Positions 33,628 through 42,581 of a stretch of 64,000 bases of DNA are shown piece after piece. The notes beneath the pieces are model-generated. The model searched no databases. It was not told where the DNA came from and saw only the letters and a list, made by a program, of their open reading frames with translations. Each line of letters opens with the position of its first letter. Position 1 is the first letter of the stretch. Location: contig NZ_BMWA01000011.1 in assembly GCF_014650995.1 (NCBI RefSeq), positions 124,001 through 188,000 of the forward strand. Direction: 5' to 3'. Source of the stretch: Streptomyces viridiviolaceus (lineage in GTDB: Bacteria; Actinomycetota; Actinomycetes; Streptomycetales; Streptomycetaceae). Made by a program: the position numbers and the translations under genes.

Positions 33628-34565
33628 GCCGCCGCTCCCTTCCGGCTCGACAGGGAGAACAGGTTCGCCTTCACCTTCTGCCACGGCGTGGGCGGCAGCT
33701 GGCGGCTGGCGCCGCGGGCGTAGTAGCGCTCCAGGTAGTACTGGCCGACGCTGAAGACCGATGTCAGCAGCAGGTACCAGGCCGCGGCCAGGAACAGCAT
33801 CTCGGCGGGGGCGCCGGAGGTCTGGCCGATGTCCTGGGCGACGCGGAACAGTTCGGAGTACTGGACGACCGACACCAGCGAGGTCGTCTTCAGCATGTTG
33901 ATGACCTCGTTGCCCGTCGGCGGCACGATCACGCGCATCGCCTGCGGGACGACGATCCGGCGCAGCGTCTTGGCGTGGCTCATGCCCAGCGCGTGCGCCG
34001 CCTCGGTCTGGCCCTCGTCGACGGCGAGCAGACCGGCGCGGCAGATCTCCGCCATGTACGCGGCCTCGTTGAGGCCGAGGCCGAGCAGCGCCGTCAGGAA
34101 CGGCGTCATGAAGTCCGACCACTCGTCCCGGTAGAACGGGCCGAGGTTGATGTACTCGAAGACCAGGCCCAGGTTGAACCAGACGACCAGCTGGACCAGC
34201 ACGGGCGTGCCGCGGAAGAACCAGATGTAGAACCACGCGATGGACGAGGTCACCGGGTTCTTCGACAGGCGCATCACGGCGAGCAGGATGCCGCCGACGA
34301 CGCCGATGAGCATGGCCAGGACGGTCAGCAGCAGCGTCTTGCCCATGCCGGACAGGATGCGGTCGTCGAAGAAGTAGTCCGGGATCGCGCCCCAGTTGAT
34401 CTTGCCCTGGGAGAAGGCGTAGACGACCGCCGCCAGCAGCGCGAGAGCGATGACGGCGGAGATGTACCGGCCGTAGTGCCGTACCGGGATGGCCTTGATG
34501 GCCTCCGGTCCGGCCGGGGGCGTGCCGGCCGGACCGCCCGCCGTCTTGTCGATGTCAACAGTCAC
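33624..34565 (-). CDS. Amino-acid ABC transporter permease
   Basis: A 313-residue HisM/GlnP-type permease. After a 30-residue cytosolic N-terminus there are about 5-6 helices; FFRGTPVLVQLVVW and the EAA-type loop EAAHALGMSHAKTLRRIVVPQ are family marks. Because no second permease is encoded, a homodimer is likely. Begins at GTG 34565, 29 bp after the binding protein gene. Confidence 0.92.
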   Translation of the reverse strand: MTVDIDKTAGGPAGTPPAGPEAIKAIPVRHYGRYISAVIALALLAAVVYAFSQGKINWGAIPDYFFDDRILSGMGKTLLLTVLAMLIGVVGGILLAVMRLSKNPVTSSIAWFYIWFFRGTPVLVQLVVWFNLGLVFEYINLGPFYRDEWSDFMTPFLTALLGLGLNEAAYMAEICRAGLLAVDEGQTEAAHALGMSHAKTLRRIVVPQAMRVIVPPTGNEVINMLKTTSLVSVVQYSELFRVAQDIGQTSGAPAEMLFLAAAWYLLLTSVFSVGQYYLERYYARGASRQLPPTPWQKVKANLFSLSSRKGAAA

Positions 34566-34594
34566 GGGTGATGCCTTTCAGTGCCGCCCCGCGG

Positions 34595-35554
34595 TCACTT
34601 GCCGCCGTTGATGGTGCCCTCCGTGACGGCACCGTCCGCCACGCCCCACTTGTCGAGGATCTTCTTGTACTCGCCGTTCGCGATGACCGCGTCCAGAGCG
34701 GCCTTCAGGGCGTCGCGGAGCTGGGTGTTGTCCTTTGCGACCGCGATGCCGTACGGCGCGGCCTCGACCTGCTCGCCGACGAGCTGGAAGTCCTTGCCGC
34801 CGCCGGAGGTCTTCACCGCGTAGGCCGCGACCGGGAAGTCGGAGGAGCCGGCGTCGGCGCCGCCCGCGCGCAGGCGGGTCTGGGCCTGCTGGTCGTTGTC
34901 GAAGGCCTCGATGGAGATCTTCTTGCCGGCCGGGCACTTCTGGGCCTCGGCCTTGGCGAGGTCCTCCGACACCGTGCCGCGCTGGAGCACGATCTTCTTG
35001 CCGCACAGGTCGGACCAGGTCTTGATGCCCTGGTCGTCGCCCTTCTTGGTGTAGATCGAGACACCGGCGGTGAAGTAGTCCACGAAGTCGACGCCCTCAC
35101 CGACCTTCTTGCCGGTGTCGGAGTCGATGCCCTCCTGGCGGTCCTTCGTGTCGGTCATCGCGGACATGGCGATGTCGTAGCGCTTGGAGCGCAGACCGGT
35201 GATCAGGGTGTCGAACGTGCCGTTCTCGAACTCGAACTTCACGCCGAGCTGCTTGCCCATCGCGTCCGCGAGGTCCGGGTCGATACCGACCGTCTTGCCG
35301 GAGCCGTCCTTGAATTCGACGGGTGCGTACGCGATGTCGGACCCGACCTTGACGACGCCCTTGTCGCGGATGGACTGGGGCAGCTTGTCGGCCAGCGGGG
35401 CCGCGCTCGTGGACTGCTCGTCCTTGCTGGAGCCGCTGTCCTCGGTCTGGTCGCCGCATCCGGTGAGCAGCAGAGCGCCTGCGACCGCGATCGCACCGAC
35501 CGCTGCAGTGCGGGAGTACGCGGCGGTCGTACGACGGGTGGAGCTTGCGGTCAT
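34595..35554 (-). CDS. Amino-acid-binding lipoprotein of ABC transporter
   Basis: A 319-residue family 3 solute-binding protein with lipoprotein signal AVGAIAVAGALLLTGC (lipobox LTGC) and the start of the mature fold IRDKGVVKVGSDIAYAPVEF. Ligand is a polar amino acid, unspecified. ATG 35554 has GGAGGAACC upstream. First gene of the three-gene operon. Confidence 0.92.
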   Translation of the reverse strand: MTASSTRRTTAAYSRTAAVGAIAVAGALLLTGCGDQTEDSGSSKDEQSTSAAPLADKLPQSIRDKGVVKVGSDIAYAPVEFKDGSGKTVGIDPDLADAMGKQLGVKFEFENGTFDTLITGLRSKRYDIAMSAMTDTKDRQEGIDSDTGKKVGEGVDFVDYFTAGVSIYTKKGDDQGIKTWSDLCGKKIVLQRGTVSEDLAKAEAQKCPAGKKISIEAFDNDQQAQTRLRAGGADAGSSDFPVAAYAVKTSGGGKDFQLVGEQVEAAPYGIAVAKDNTQLRDALKAALDAVIANGEYKKILDKWGVADGAVTEGTINGGK

Positions 35555-36186
35555 GGTGGTTCCTCCGGCGGAAGATGGAGTTGCCGATGGGGCGGGGGCG
35601 CCGGCCGAGTCGATCGGCAGGTGCCGTGGGGTCGACGAGAGCACACGCCTTCGAGTGTCGCGACCTCGTGTGATTACGGCATCTTGCCATTCGGACTGAG
35701 CCATTCGAGGGGGACGCAATGTCAAAATCGGATAACGGGTGACGCCCCTCGGCGACCCGAACCGCACCAGGTCGGTACATCACGACCGAACCTTTGCGGG
35801 AATCCGCCCTTCCGGCCGGAAGATCTTCGGCGCATCTCGGTATGCGGGCATCGCGCGCCGATCCGTGCGGCCGTTCAGGCGCCGTTTCCGGTGTTTGTCA
35901 AGAGCTGCCGAGAAGTTGTCCGGATGCCTGTCTATGAGTCATGTCACCGACATACGACGTTCGGGGTCCGGCATGTGAGCTTGCGCTTAACGGACTCGTC
36001 GCAGGGGGCGTCCGTCGGGTAAGAAGGTTCTTTACACCCCTCATCAGGGGCTCAGGGCGCGTGTGCGGCGTGCCCGTCGCGCAGGGTCCATGTGCAACAA
36101 CGGCCAGGTCCTTGCGCGGTGCCCGCCCGCTCCTCACCAGGAGCGGACAAACCCTCAAACCATGAACAATTAAGGGGTAAAACGAA
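35555..36186. other. Divergent control region, ABC transporter / malic enzyme
   Basis: 632 bp without a supported gene; it is less GC-biased than the flanking genes. A TTGACA hexamer on the minus strand (35725-35720) is a possible -35 for the transporter, about 170 bp from its start. A small hairpin CCCCTCATCAGGGG lies at 36037-36050 on the malic enzyme side. No known operator was recognised. Confidence 0.4.
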
Positions 36187-37416
<1,230 letters not shown>

Positions 37417-37429
37417 CGCCGTGCAGGTG

Positions 37430-37463
37430 AACGGCCCCGTCCTTGGGTGGGCGGGGCCGTTTT
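37430..37463 (+). terminator. Intrinsic terminator of malic enzyme gene
   Basis: AACGGCCCCG (37430-37439) pairs with CGGGGCCGTT (37452-37461), followed by T residues. The gap 37417-38047 (631 bp) holds this terminator and the repeat element; I see no real gene in it. Confidence 0.85.
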
Positions 37464-37865
37464 CCATGTCTACGCCGGTGGTCTTGGGATGACGATGCCT
37501 GCGGCGGCCTGTGCGGGTTCGGTGGGCGTGCGCGTAGCGCTTTCGGTTGTGGGTGGGTCGGGGCCGCGCCGGGGGGTGTCCGTCCTCGGAACGGCGCGGA
37601 ATCGGTCACCTACCGAGGTGCCCGTGTTGACGCGCCAACCGCTGCGGGCGGACACCCCCCGACACGGCCCTCTCCCGCCGTACGCGACTGCGGGTCCGTC
37701 GCGGTGCCCGCGCAACGCAACGCCGCGCCGGCGTGCCCGCCGGGTGCCGCGTCGCTGACGTGACCGCGGGTGCCGTGCCGCCCAGCCGCAGGTTGCCGGG
37801 GTCGCCCTGCCGCGGGCAGTCGTGCCTCCCCCAGTGCCTGAACGGCCTGGGAGGTACCCCCAGGG

Positions 37866-37968
37866 GCGGCACGGGTGGGCGATGCGGGGCCCTGCTCGAG
37901 CGAAGCCGAGAGTGGGGGAGGCAACCCGTCAGTGCCGGGCCGCGCGACCCACCCCCGGCCCGCACCCG
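37866..37968 (+). repeat. Dispersed repeat element, copy 2 (about 105 bp)
   Basis: Starts GGCGGCACGGGTGGGCGATG, contains GCTCGAGCGAAGCCGAGAG and ends in GCCGCGCGACCCACCCC. It is clearly related along its full length to the inverted copy at 63303-63409, and its core to 18461-18502. Confidence 0.8.
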
Positions 37969-38047
37969 CGCCGTCGGGTGGCAAGAGGGCGTGTGTCACA
38001 GGGGCGCGTGGTTTCGGATGGGCGACGCGGAACCTATCGTCAAGGTC

Positions 38048-39013
38048 ATGTTCGCTGTCTACGCCGCCCGAATCGACCGCGACCAGCCGCTCTCCGGACT
38101 GGAATTGGGAGAGCGCCCGGCTCCCGAGGCCCGCCCCGGCTGGAGTGTCGTCGACGTCAGGGCCGCCTCCCTCAATCACCACGACCTCTGGTCCCTGCGC
38201 GGTGTCGGTCTCCCGGAGGACCGGCTGCCGATGATCCTCGGCTGCGATGCCGCCGGGGTCGACGAGGACGGCAACGAGGTCGTCCTGCACTCCGTGATCG
38301 GTCAGACCGGGTACGGGGTGGGACCCAAGGAGCCCCGGTCCATCCTCACCGAGCGCTATCAGGGCACCTTCGCCGAACGGGTCGCCGTACCGACGTGGAA
38401 CGTCCTGCCGAAGCCCAAGGAACTGTCCTTTGAGGAGGCCGCCTGCCTGCCGACCGCCTGGCTGACGGCGTACCGGATGCTGTTCACCAACGCCGGGGTG
38501 CGTCCCGGTGACTCGGTGCTGGTGCAGGGGGCCGGCGGCGGGGTCGCCACGGCCGCCATCGTGCTGGGGAAGGCCGCCGGGCTTCGTGTCTTCGCCACCA
38601 GCCGGGACGAGGCCAAGCGGAAGCGTGCCGTGGAACTGGGGGCCGTGGAGGCGGTGGAGCCGGGTGCCCGGCTGCCGCAGCGGGTCGACGCCGTGATCGA
38701 GACGGTAGGCGCGGCGACGTGGTCCCACTCGGTGAAGTCCCTGCGGCCCGGTGGGACGGTCGTCATCTCGGGTGCCACGAGTGGTGACCGTCCCTCGCAT
38801 GCCGAGCTGACCCGGATCTTCTTCCTGGAGCTCAAGGTCGTCGGGTCCACGATGGGCACCAAGGAGGAGTTGGAGGATCTGCTGTCCTTCTGCGCCGCCA
38901 CCGGTGTGCGGCCCGTCATCGACGAGGTGCTGCCGATGGACCGGGCGCGCGAGGGCTTCGAGCGGATGGAGTCCGGGGAGCAGTTCGGCAAGATCGTGCT
39001 CAGCGGTTCCTGA
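38048..39013 (+). CDS. Zinc-independent quinone oxidoreductase/MDR-family dehydrogenase
   Basis: A 321-residue medium-chain dehydrogenase: SLNHHDLWSLRGVG, substrate-side TAWLTAYRML, cofactor loop VQGAGGGVATAAI, and ATSRDEAKRKRA suggesting NADPH. The structural zinc cysteines are missing, as in quinone oxidoreductases. ATG 38048 (MFAVYAARIDRD) is the natural start; the leader is very short. Confidence 0.88.
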   Translation: MFAVYAARIDRDQPLSGLELGERPAPEARPGWSVVDVRAASLNHHDLWSLRGVGLPEDRLPMILGCDAAGVDEDGNEVVLHSVIGQTGYGVGPKEPRSILTERYQGTFAERVAVPTWNVLPKPKELSFEEAACLPTAWLTAYRMLFTNAGVRPGDSVLVQGAGGGVATAAIVLGKAAGLRVFATSRDEAKRKRAVELGAVEAVEPGARLPQRVDAVIETVGAATWSHSVKSLRPGGTVVISGATSGDRPSHAELTRIFFLELKVVGSTMGTKEELEDLLSFCAATGVRPVIDEVLPMDRAREGFERMESGEQFGKIVLSGS

Positions 39014-39035
39014 GGGTTCTCGGCGAGGTCGTCAC

Positions 39036-39066
39036 GGCGGGTCCGGTGGTTCGGGCCCGCCCTTTC
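39036..39066 (+). terminator. Intrinsic terminator of oxidoreductase gene
   Basis: GGCGGGTCC (39036-39044) pairs with GGGCCCGCC (39053-39061) with one G-U pair, followed by TTTCTT. Confidence 0.75.
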
Positions 39067-39078
39067 TTCGGCCGCCCT

Positions 39079-39121
39079 GTCAACTAGGGTTGACAGGGCG
39101 AAGGTGTCAACTTACGTTGAC
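39079..39121 (+). promoter_or_regulatory. Promoter with twin GTCAAC-N4-GTTGAC operators
   Basis: GTCAACTAGGGTTGAC (39079-39094) and GTCAACTTACGTTGAC (39106-39121) are perfect 6-bp-arm palindromes 27 bp apart. The first contains -35 TTGACA (39090-39095) and the second -10 TACGTT (39113-39118) with a 17-bp spacer, predicting transcription from about 39125, the A of the ATG, so a leaderless message. A repressor on these sites would cover the promoter. Confidence 0.75.
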
Positions 39122-39124
39122 TGC

Positions 39125-39334
39125 ATGACTGAAGCTACGGATCTCGCCGCACGCGCGGGTGATCGCGATCCTCGGGTCGGGCTGCGGGCCGTCGCCGCAC
39201 TGCGCAGGCTGCTGGAGCAGCTGGAGTCGGTGCAGGTGCGCAGTGCGCGCAATCAGGGGTGGTCGTGGCAGGAGATCGCCACGGAGCTCGGGGTGAGCAG
39301 GCAGGCCGTGCACAAGAAGTACGGGAGGCATTGA
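39125..39334 (+). CDS. Small helix-turn-helix protein
   Basis: A 69-residue protein whose last 30 residues are an HTH (SWQEIATELGVSRQAVHKKYG) after an amphipathic helix (LRAVAALRRLLEQLESVQV). It is the likely binder of the twin palindromes in its own promoter. Its TGA overlaps the ATG of the Clp-N gene (TGATG). ATG 39125 is supported by the leaderless promoter. Confidence 0.85.
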   Translation: MTEATDLAARAGDRDPRVGLRAVAALRRLLEQLESVQVRSARNQGWSWQEIATELGVSRQAVHKKYGRH

Positions 39335-39894
39335 TGTTCGAGCGGTTCACGAAGGACGCCCGCGCCGTCGTCCAGGGGGCGGTCGAGTGCGCCGAGAGGG
39401 CGAAGGCGTCGACTGTCGACGCCGAGCACCTGCTGCTCGCGCTGCTGGAGCGTGAGGGGAGCCGTGGCTCGTTCGCGCTGGCGGCGCTCGGGGCCGGTGA
39501 GCGCAAGGAGTCGGTGCGGCAGGCGCTGGAGGACGCGCGGCGGCGTGCCGGACTGTCGCAGGCCGAGACCGACGCCCTCGCCGGGCTCGGGATCGACGTC
39601 TCCGAGATCGTCGCCCGGGTGGAGGAGGCGCACGGCGTCGGGGCGATGTCCGGCGGGCGGACGGACAAGGGGCGGCGGCCGGGGCGGCCCGGCTTCGGCC
39701 GGGGGGCCAAGGACGTGCTGGAGAAGGCGCTGAGGGTCGCCGTCGCCCGGCGTGACCGGCACATCGGGGACGAGCACATCCTTCTCGCTCTGACCGTGCG
39801 TCCCGGCGTGCCGGCCGAGGTGCTCGCCGACCACGGAGTGACCCATGAGTCGCTGACCAGGGTGCTGGGGGGCGAGGGGGAGGCCTGCGCCTGA
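39334..39894 (+). CDS. Clp N-domain protein (stand-alone ClpC/ClpA-type repeats)
   Basis: A 186-residue protein with two Clp_N repeats: MFERFTKDARAVVQGAVECA/STVDAEHLLLALLERE and AKDVLEKALRVAVARRD/HIGDEHILLALTV. No ATPase part, so it may be a substrate adaptor or a modulator of ClpC. Cotranscribed with the small HTH gene; GGGAGGC precedes the start. Confidence 0.87.
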   Translation: MFERFTKDARAVVQGAVECAERAKASTVDAEHLLLALLEREGSRGSFALAALGAGERKESVRQALEDARRRAGLSQAETDALAGLGIDVSEIVARVEEAHGVGAMSGGRTDKGRRPGRPGFGRGAKDVLEKALRVAVARRDRHIGDEHILLALTVRPGVPAEVLADHGVTHESLTRVLGGEGEACA

Positions 39895-39903
39895 GGTGGG
39901 TGT

Positions 39904-39957
39904 GCGCCCCCGGCGGCGCGGCGCGCTCCCGGTGGAGGAGGCGTCGCCCGGGGGCGC
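39904..39957. terminator. Bidirectional hairpin
   Basis: GCGCCCCCGGCGGCG (39904-39918) pairs with 39942-39957, between the convergent Clp-N and PadR genes. Confidence 0.6.
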
Positions 39958-39964
39958 CGCGGGG

Positions 39965-41011
39965 TCAGTCCTTCGGGGCCCGCAGTATCGCCCCGATGTG
40001 CGCCGCCGCCGTCGAGAGGTGGCGGCGGGCGTCGCGCAGTTGGTCGGCCGTGACGCCGTGGTCCCGGGCCGCGTCGCGGATGTCGTCCCGGAAGCGGTCG
40101 AGCAGCCGGTCGAGGTCGCGGGACGGGTCACCGGTGGAGTTCGCGGGGTCCTCGTGAGCCCAGGCCGGTGCGTAATCGGCCGGGAAGTCCTCCGGGGTGT
40201 GGGAGTACTCCGGCCGGGGCGGTGCCGGCGTGTCGGTCCCGGCGCGTCCGAAGCCCCAGTCCTTCCCGAACTCCTTGCCGAACTCGCCGACCTCCTTGGC
40301 CAGTTCGCTCAGACCTTCCCGCAGGCCCGTCGGCCAGTCGCCCCGCGCGAAGTGGTCCTGCACCTGCTCCTGGACCCGCCTGGCGATGCGCTGCACCTCC
40401 TCCTGTGCCTGGGCCCGGGCCCGCTCCTGCGCCTCCTGGGCCTGGTGCCGGGCCCGCTGGGCCTCTTCGCGGGCGCGGCGGCTCTCGTCCTTGGCGCGGC
40501 GGGCCTGGTCCTTCCATTCCTGCTTGACGCGCCGCATCTCCTCCTTGGCGGCGCGCCAGGCCTCCTGGTCGGTGTACGTGGCGTCGCCGAAGGTGCCGGT
40601 CCGCTCGCCGGTGCCGGCGCCCCGGCGGGCCTCGCTGGCCGCCGCGCGCATCTCGCGGCGCAGGTCGCCCGCCGCACCGCGGACGTCGGCCCGGATCTCG
40701 GCGGCGAGTTCGGCCACCGACTCCCGGATCTCCAGTTCCAGGTCGGCCAGCTCACCGCTGCGGTCGGCCAGTTCGGCCCGGCCGGCGTCCGTGATGGCGT
40801 AGACCTTCCGGCCGCCCTCGGTGGTGTGGGTGACCAGGCCCTCGGCCTCCAGCTTGGCCAGGCGCGGGTACACGGTGCCCGCCGACGGTGCGTACAGCCC
40901 CTGGAAGCGCTCTTCGAGGAGGCGGATCACCTCGTAGCCGTGACGCGGGGCCTCGTCCAGCAGCTTGAGGAGGTAGAGGCGCAGGCGGCCGTGGGCGAAG
41001 ACGGGGGACAT
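39965..41011 (-). CDS. PadR-family regulator with long coiled-coil extension
   Basis: A 348-residue protein: PadR winged helix (about residues 8-80; LKLLDEAPRHGYEVIRLLEE, AGTVYPRLAKLEAEGLVT), then a coiled coil rich in Glu, Arg, Ala and Gln (about 140-225) and an acidic Pro-rich C-terminal region. Normal PadR proteins are 100-200 residues, so half is extra. It follows the DUF4097 gene after 1 bp. Confidence 0.87.
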   Translation of the reverse strand: MSPVFAHGRLRLYLLKLLDEAPRHGYEVIRLLEERFQGLYAPSAGTVYPRLAKLEAEGLVTHTTEGGRKVYAITDAGRAELADRSGELADLELEIRESVAELAAEIRADVRGAAGDLRREMRAAASEARRGAGTGERTGTFGDATYTDQEAWRAAKEEMRRVKQEWKDQARRAKDESRRAREEAQRARHQAQEAQERARAQAQEEVQRIARRVQEQVQDHFARGDWPTGLREGLSELAKEVGEFGKEFGKDWGFGRAGTDTPAPPRPEYSHTPEDFPADYAPAWAHEDPANSTGDPSRDLDRLLDRFRDDIRDAARDHGVTADQLRDARRHLSTAAAHIGAILRAPKD

Positions 41012-41012
41012 G

Positions 41013-41972
41013 TCAGAGCACCTTCTTGTCGGTCGTACCGTCGGCCGGGGCGCCGGTGGCGCCGTTCCCCGGGCCGGAACCGGAATTGTCCCCCGGGTCG
41101 CCGGGGGCGCCCGGGCCGCCGGTCGCCGGACCGGCGTCCTGCGGTTCCTCCGCCCATGGCCCGTCCTCCGTCGGCGGCCGGCGCAGCAGGGCGATCGAAC
41201 CGGAGACCGTGGTGGCCTTCAGCCTGCCGTTGCCCGCGCCGAGCCGGCCGGTGATGCGCTTGGCGCCCCACTGCCCGGCGACCCGCAGGTCCTCGAAGGC
41301 GCTGGAGACGGTGCCGCTCGCCGTGTTCGCCTCCACCTCGGCGTCGGCGGGGTGGGGCAGCCGGATGGCGATCTCGCCCGAGACGCTGGTCAGACCGATG
41401 TCGGTGGGCCCGCCGGCCGTGTCGAGGTCGACGATCATCGAACCGCTCACCGAGTCGGCCCTCACGGAGGAACCCGCCTCGACCACCGTGAGGTCCCCGG
41501 AGACGGAGTTGAACCGGAGGTCTCCGGTGAGTGCCTGCGCCTCCACGTTCCCCGACACGGTGTCGGCGCGGACCGGGCCCGCGAGGCTCACCAGCGTGGT
41601 GTCCCCGGAGACCCCCTTCACCTCCGCGCGTCCGTCGATGCCGGAGACCACGGCCGTGGCGCTGACCACGCCCACCTCCACGCGGGTGTCCGACGGGACG
41701 GCCAGGGAGACCACCGCGCTGCGCCGCCAGCCCTTGCGGTCGAGCCACTTGAGGAAGCCCTTCCAGGGCAGGTCCTCGTAGGCCACCGTGAGTGTGCCGC
41801 CCTCGTGGGTCACGATCAGGGGCGGTCCCTCGATCTCGGAGACCTCCAGGCGGGCGGAACCCTCGTCCGTGCCCACCACGTTCACCGTTCCGTTGACGAT
41901 GCGTACCTGGAGCTCGCCCACCGGCTCGTCGAAGGTGAGCTTCCTGGGTGCCGCGACGGACCACTCGGACAT
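41013..41972 (-). CDS. DUF4097 beta-repeat protein
   Basis: A 319-residue protein with repeated 20-25-residue beta units ending in VSG (SVSGDLTVV, SVSGSMIVD, SVSGEIAIR, TVSGSIALL) typical of DUF4097/DUF4098. No signal peptide. The C-terminal 55 residues are Gly/Pro-rich. Function unknown; commonly paired with PadR genes in actinobacteria. First gene of the pair. Confidence 0.87.
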   Translation of the reverse strand: MSEWSVAAPRKLTFDEPVGELQVRIVNGTVNVVGTDEGSARLEVSEIEGPPLIVTHEGGTLTVAYEDLPWKGFLKWLDRKGWRRSAVVSLAVPSDTRVEVGVVSATAVVSGIDGRAEVKGVSGDTTLVSLAGPVRADTVSGNVEAQALTGDLRFNSVSGDLTVVEAGSSVRADSVSGSMIVDLDTAGGPTDIGLTSVSGEIAIRLPHPADAEVEANTASGTVSSAFEDLRVAGQWGAKRITGRLGAGNGRLKATTVSGSIALLRRPPTEDGPWAEEPQDAGPATGGPGAPGDPGDNSGSGPGNGATGAPADGTTDKKVL

Positions 41973-41990
41973 GGGCAGACCTCCTCGACC

Positions 41991-42031
41991 GGACGCGCCA
42001 TATCGCGTCCTCCATCACTCACGATATATCG
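41991..42031. promoter_or_regulatory. Palindromes upstream of the DUF4097-padR operon
   Basis: GGACGCG-N6-CGCGTCC (41991-42010) and CGATATATCG (42022-42031) are perfect inverted repeats just upstream of the DUF4097 start; both regions share ATATCGC. They are probable PadR operators. Confidence 0.6.
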
Positions 42032-42145
42032 CAGGTGCCGGAAGTCAAGGTCCGCGGCTGTGGCACCCCCACCCGCCCCGGACCGCGCGTTGCATAGGCT
42101 TGGGGGCGGAATCGGAACACGGACGCACGCAGGGGAACACACGCC

Positions 42146-42325
42146 ATGTACTTCACCGACCGCGGTATCGAGGAGCTGGAGAAGCGGCGCGGCGAGGAAG
42201 AGGTCACCTTCGAGTGGCTCGCCGAGCAGTTGCGTACGTTCGTGGACCTCAACCCCGACTTCGAGGTGCCCGTCGAGCGGCTCGCCACCTGGCTCGCGCG
42301 GCTGGACGACGAAGACGACGAGTAG
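42146..42325 (+). CDS. Small conserved protein of the DUF6104 type
   Basis: A 59-residue protein, MYFTDRGIEELEKRRGEEE at the N-terminus and an acidic C-terminus (LDDEDDE). Strong codon bias and an AGGGG ribosome site support it as real. Such short proteins sit beside the 2-oxoglutarate dehydrogenase gene in Streptomyces; function unknown. Confidence 0.8.
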   Translation: MYFTDRGIEELEKRRGEEEVTFEWLAEQLRTFVDLNPDFEVPVERLATWLARLDDEDDE

Positions 42326-42443
42326 GCCCCGGCGCCCTGGAGCCGGGCCGGGAGTCGCTGCGCCGGCAGGACGGCCGCTCGGGGCGCCCGGCATGCGCAC
42401 ACCGTCTCTGCCCGTCGGCGTACCCGGCCCTCCCGGGACCTCG

Positions 42444-42503
42444 GACGCCGTCTCGGCCGACCGCGGCAAAGGAGACGCCGTCTCGGCCGACCGCGGCAAA
42501 GGG
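42444..42503 (+). repeat. Tandem direct repeat, 2 x 30 bp
   Basis: Two copies beginning GACGCCGTCTCGGCCGACCG at 42444 and 42474 differ only in the last base. They lie directly before the terminator. Confidence 0.9.
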
Positions 42504-42539
42504 CCCGGCCCCGAGTCCTGGTGACTCGGGGCCGGGCCC
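42501..42539. terminator. Strong bidirectional terminator of the 2-oxoglutarate dehydrogenase gene
   Basis: A 17-bp perfect stem, GGGCCCGGCCCCGAGTC (42501-42517) with 42523-42539, loop CTGGT. Confidence 0.87.
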
Positions 42540-42581
42540 TTCGGCTGTGGACGCGGCGCGCGGAGCGCCGGGTTCAGAGGC

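Noticed and set aside
37447..37760. Several 80-105-codon frames after the malic enzyme
   Set aside because: Arg/Pro-rich, no ribosome site, overlapping each other on both strands.
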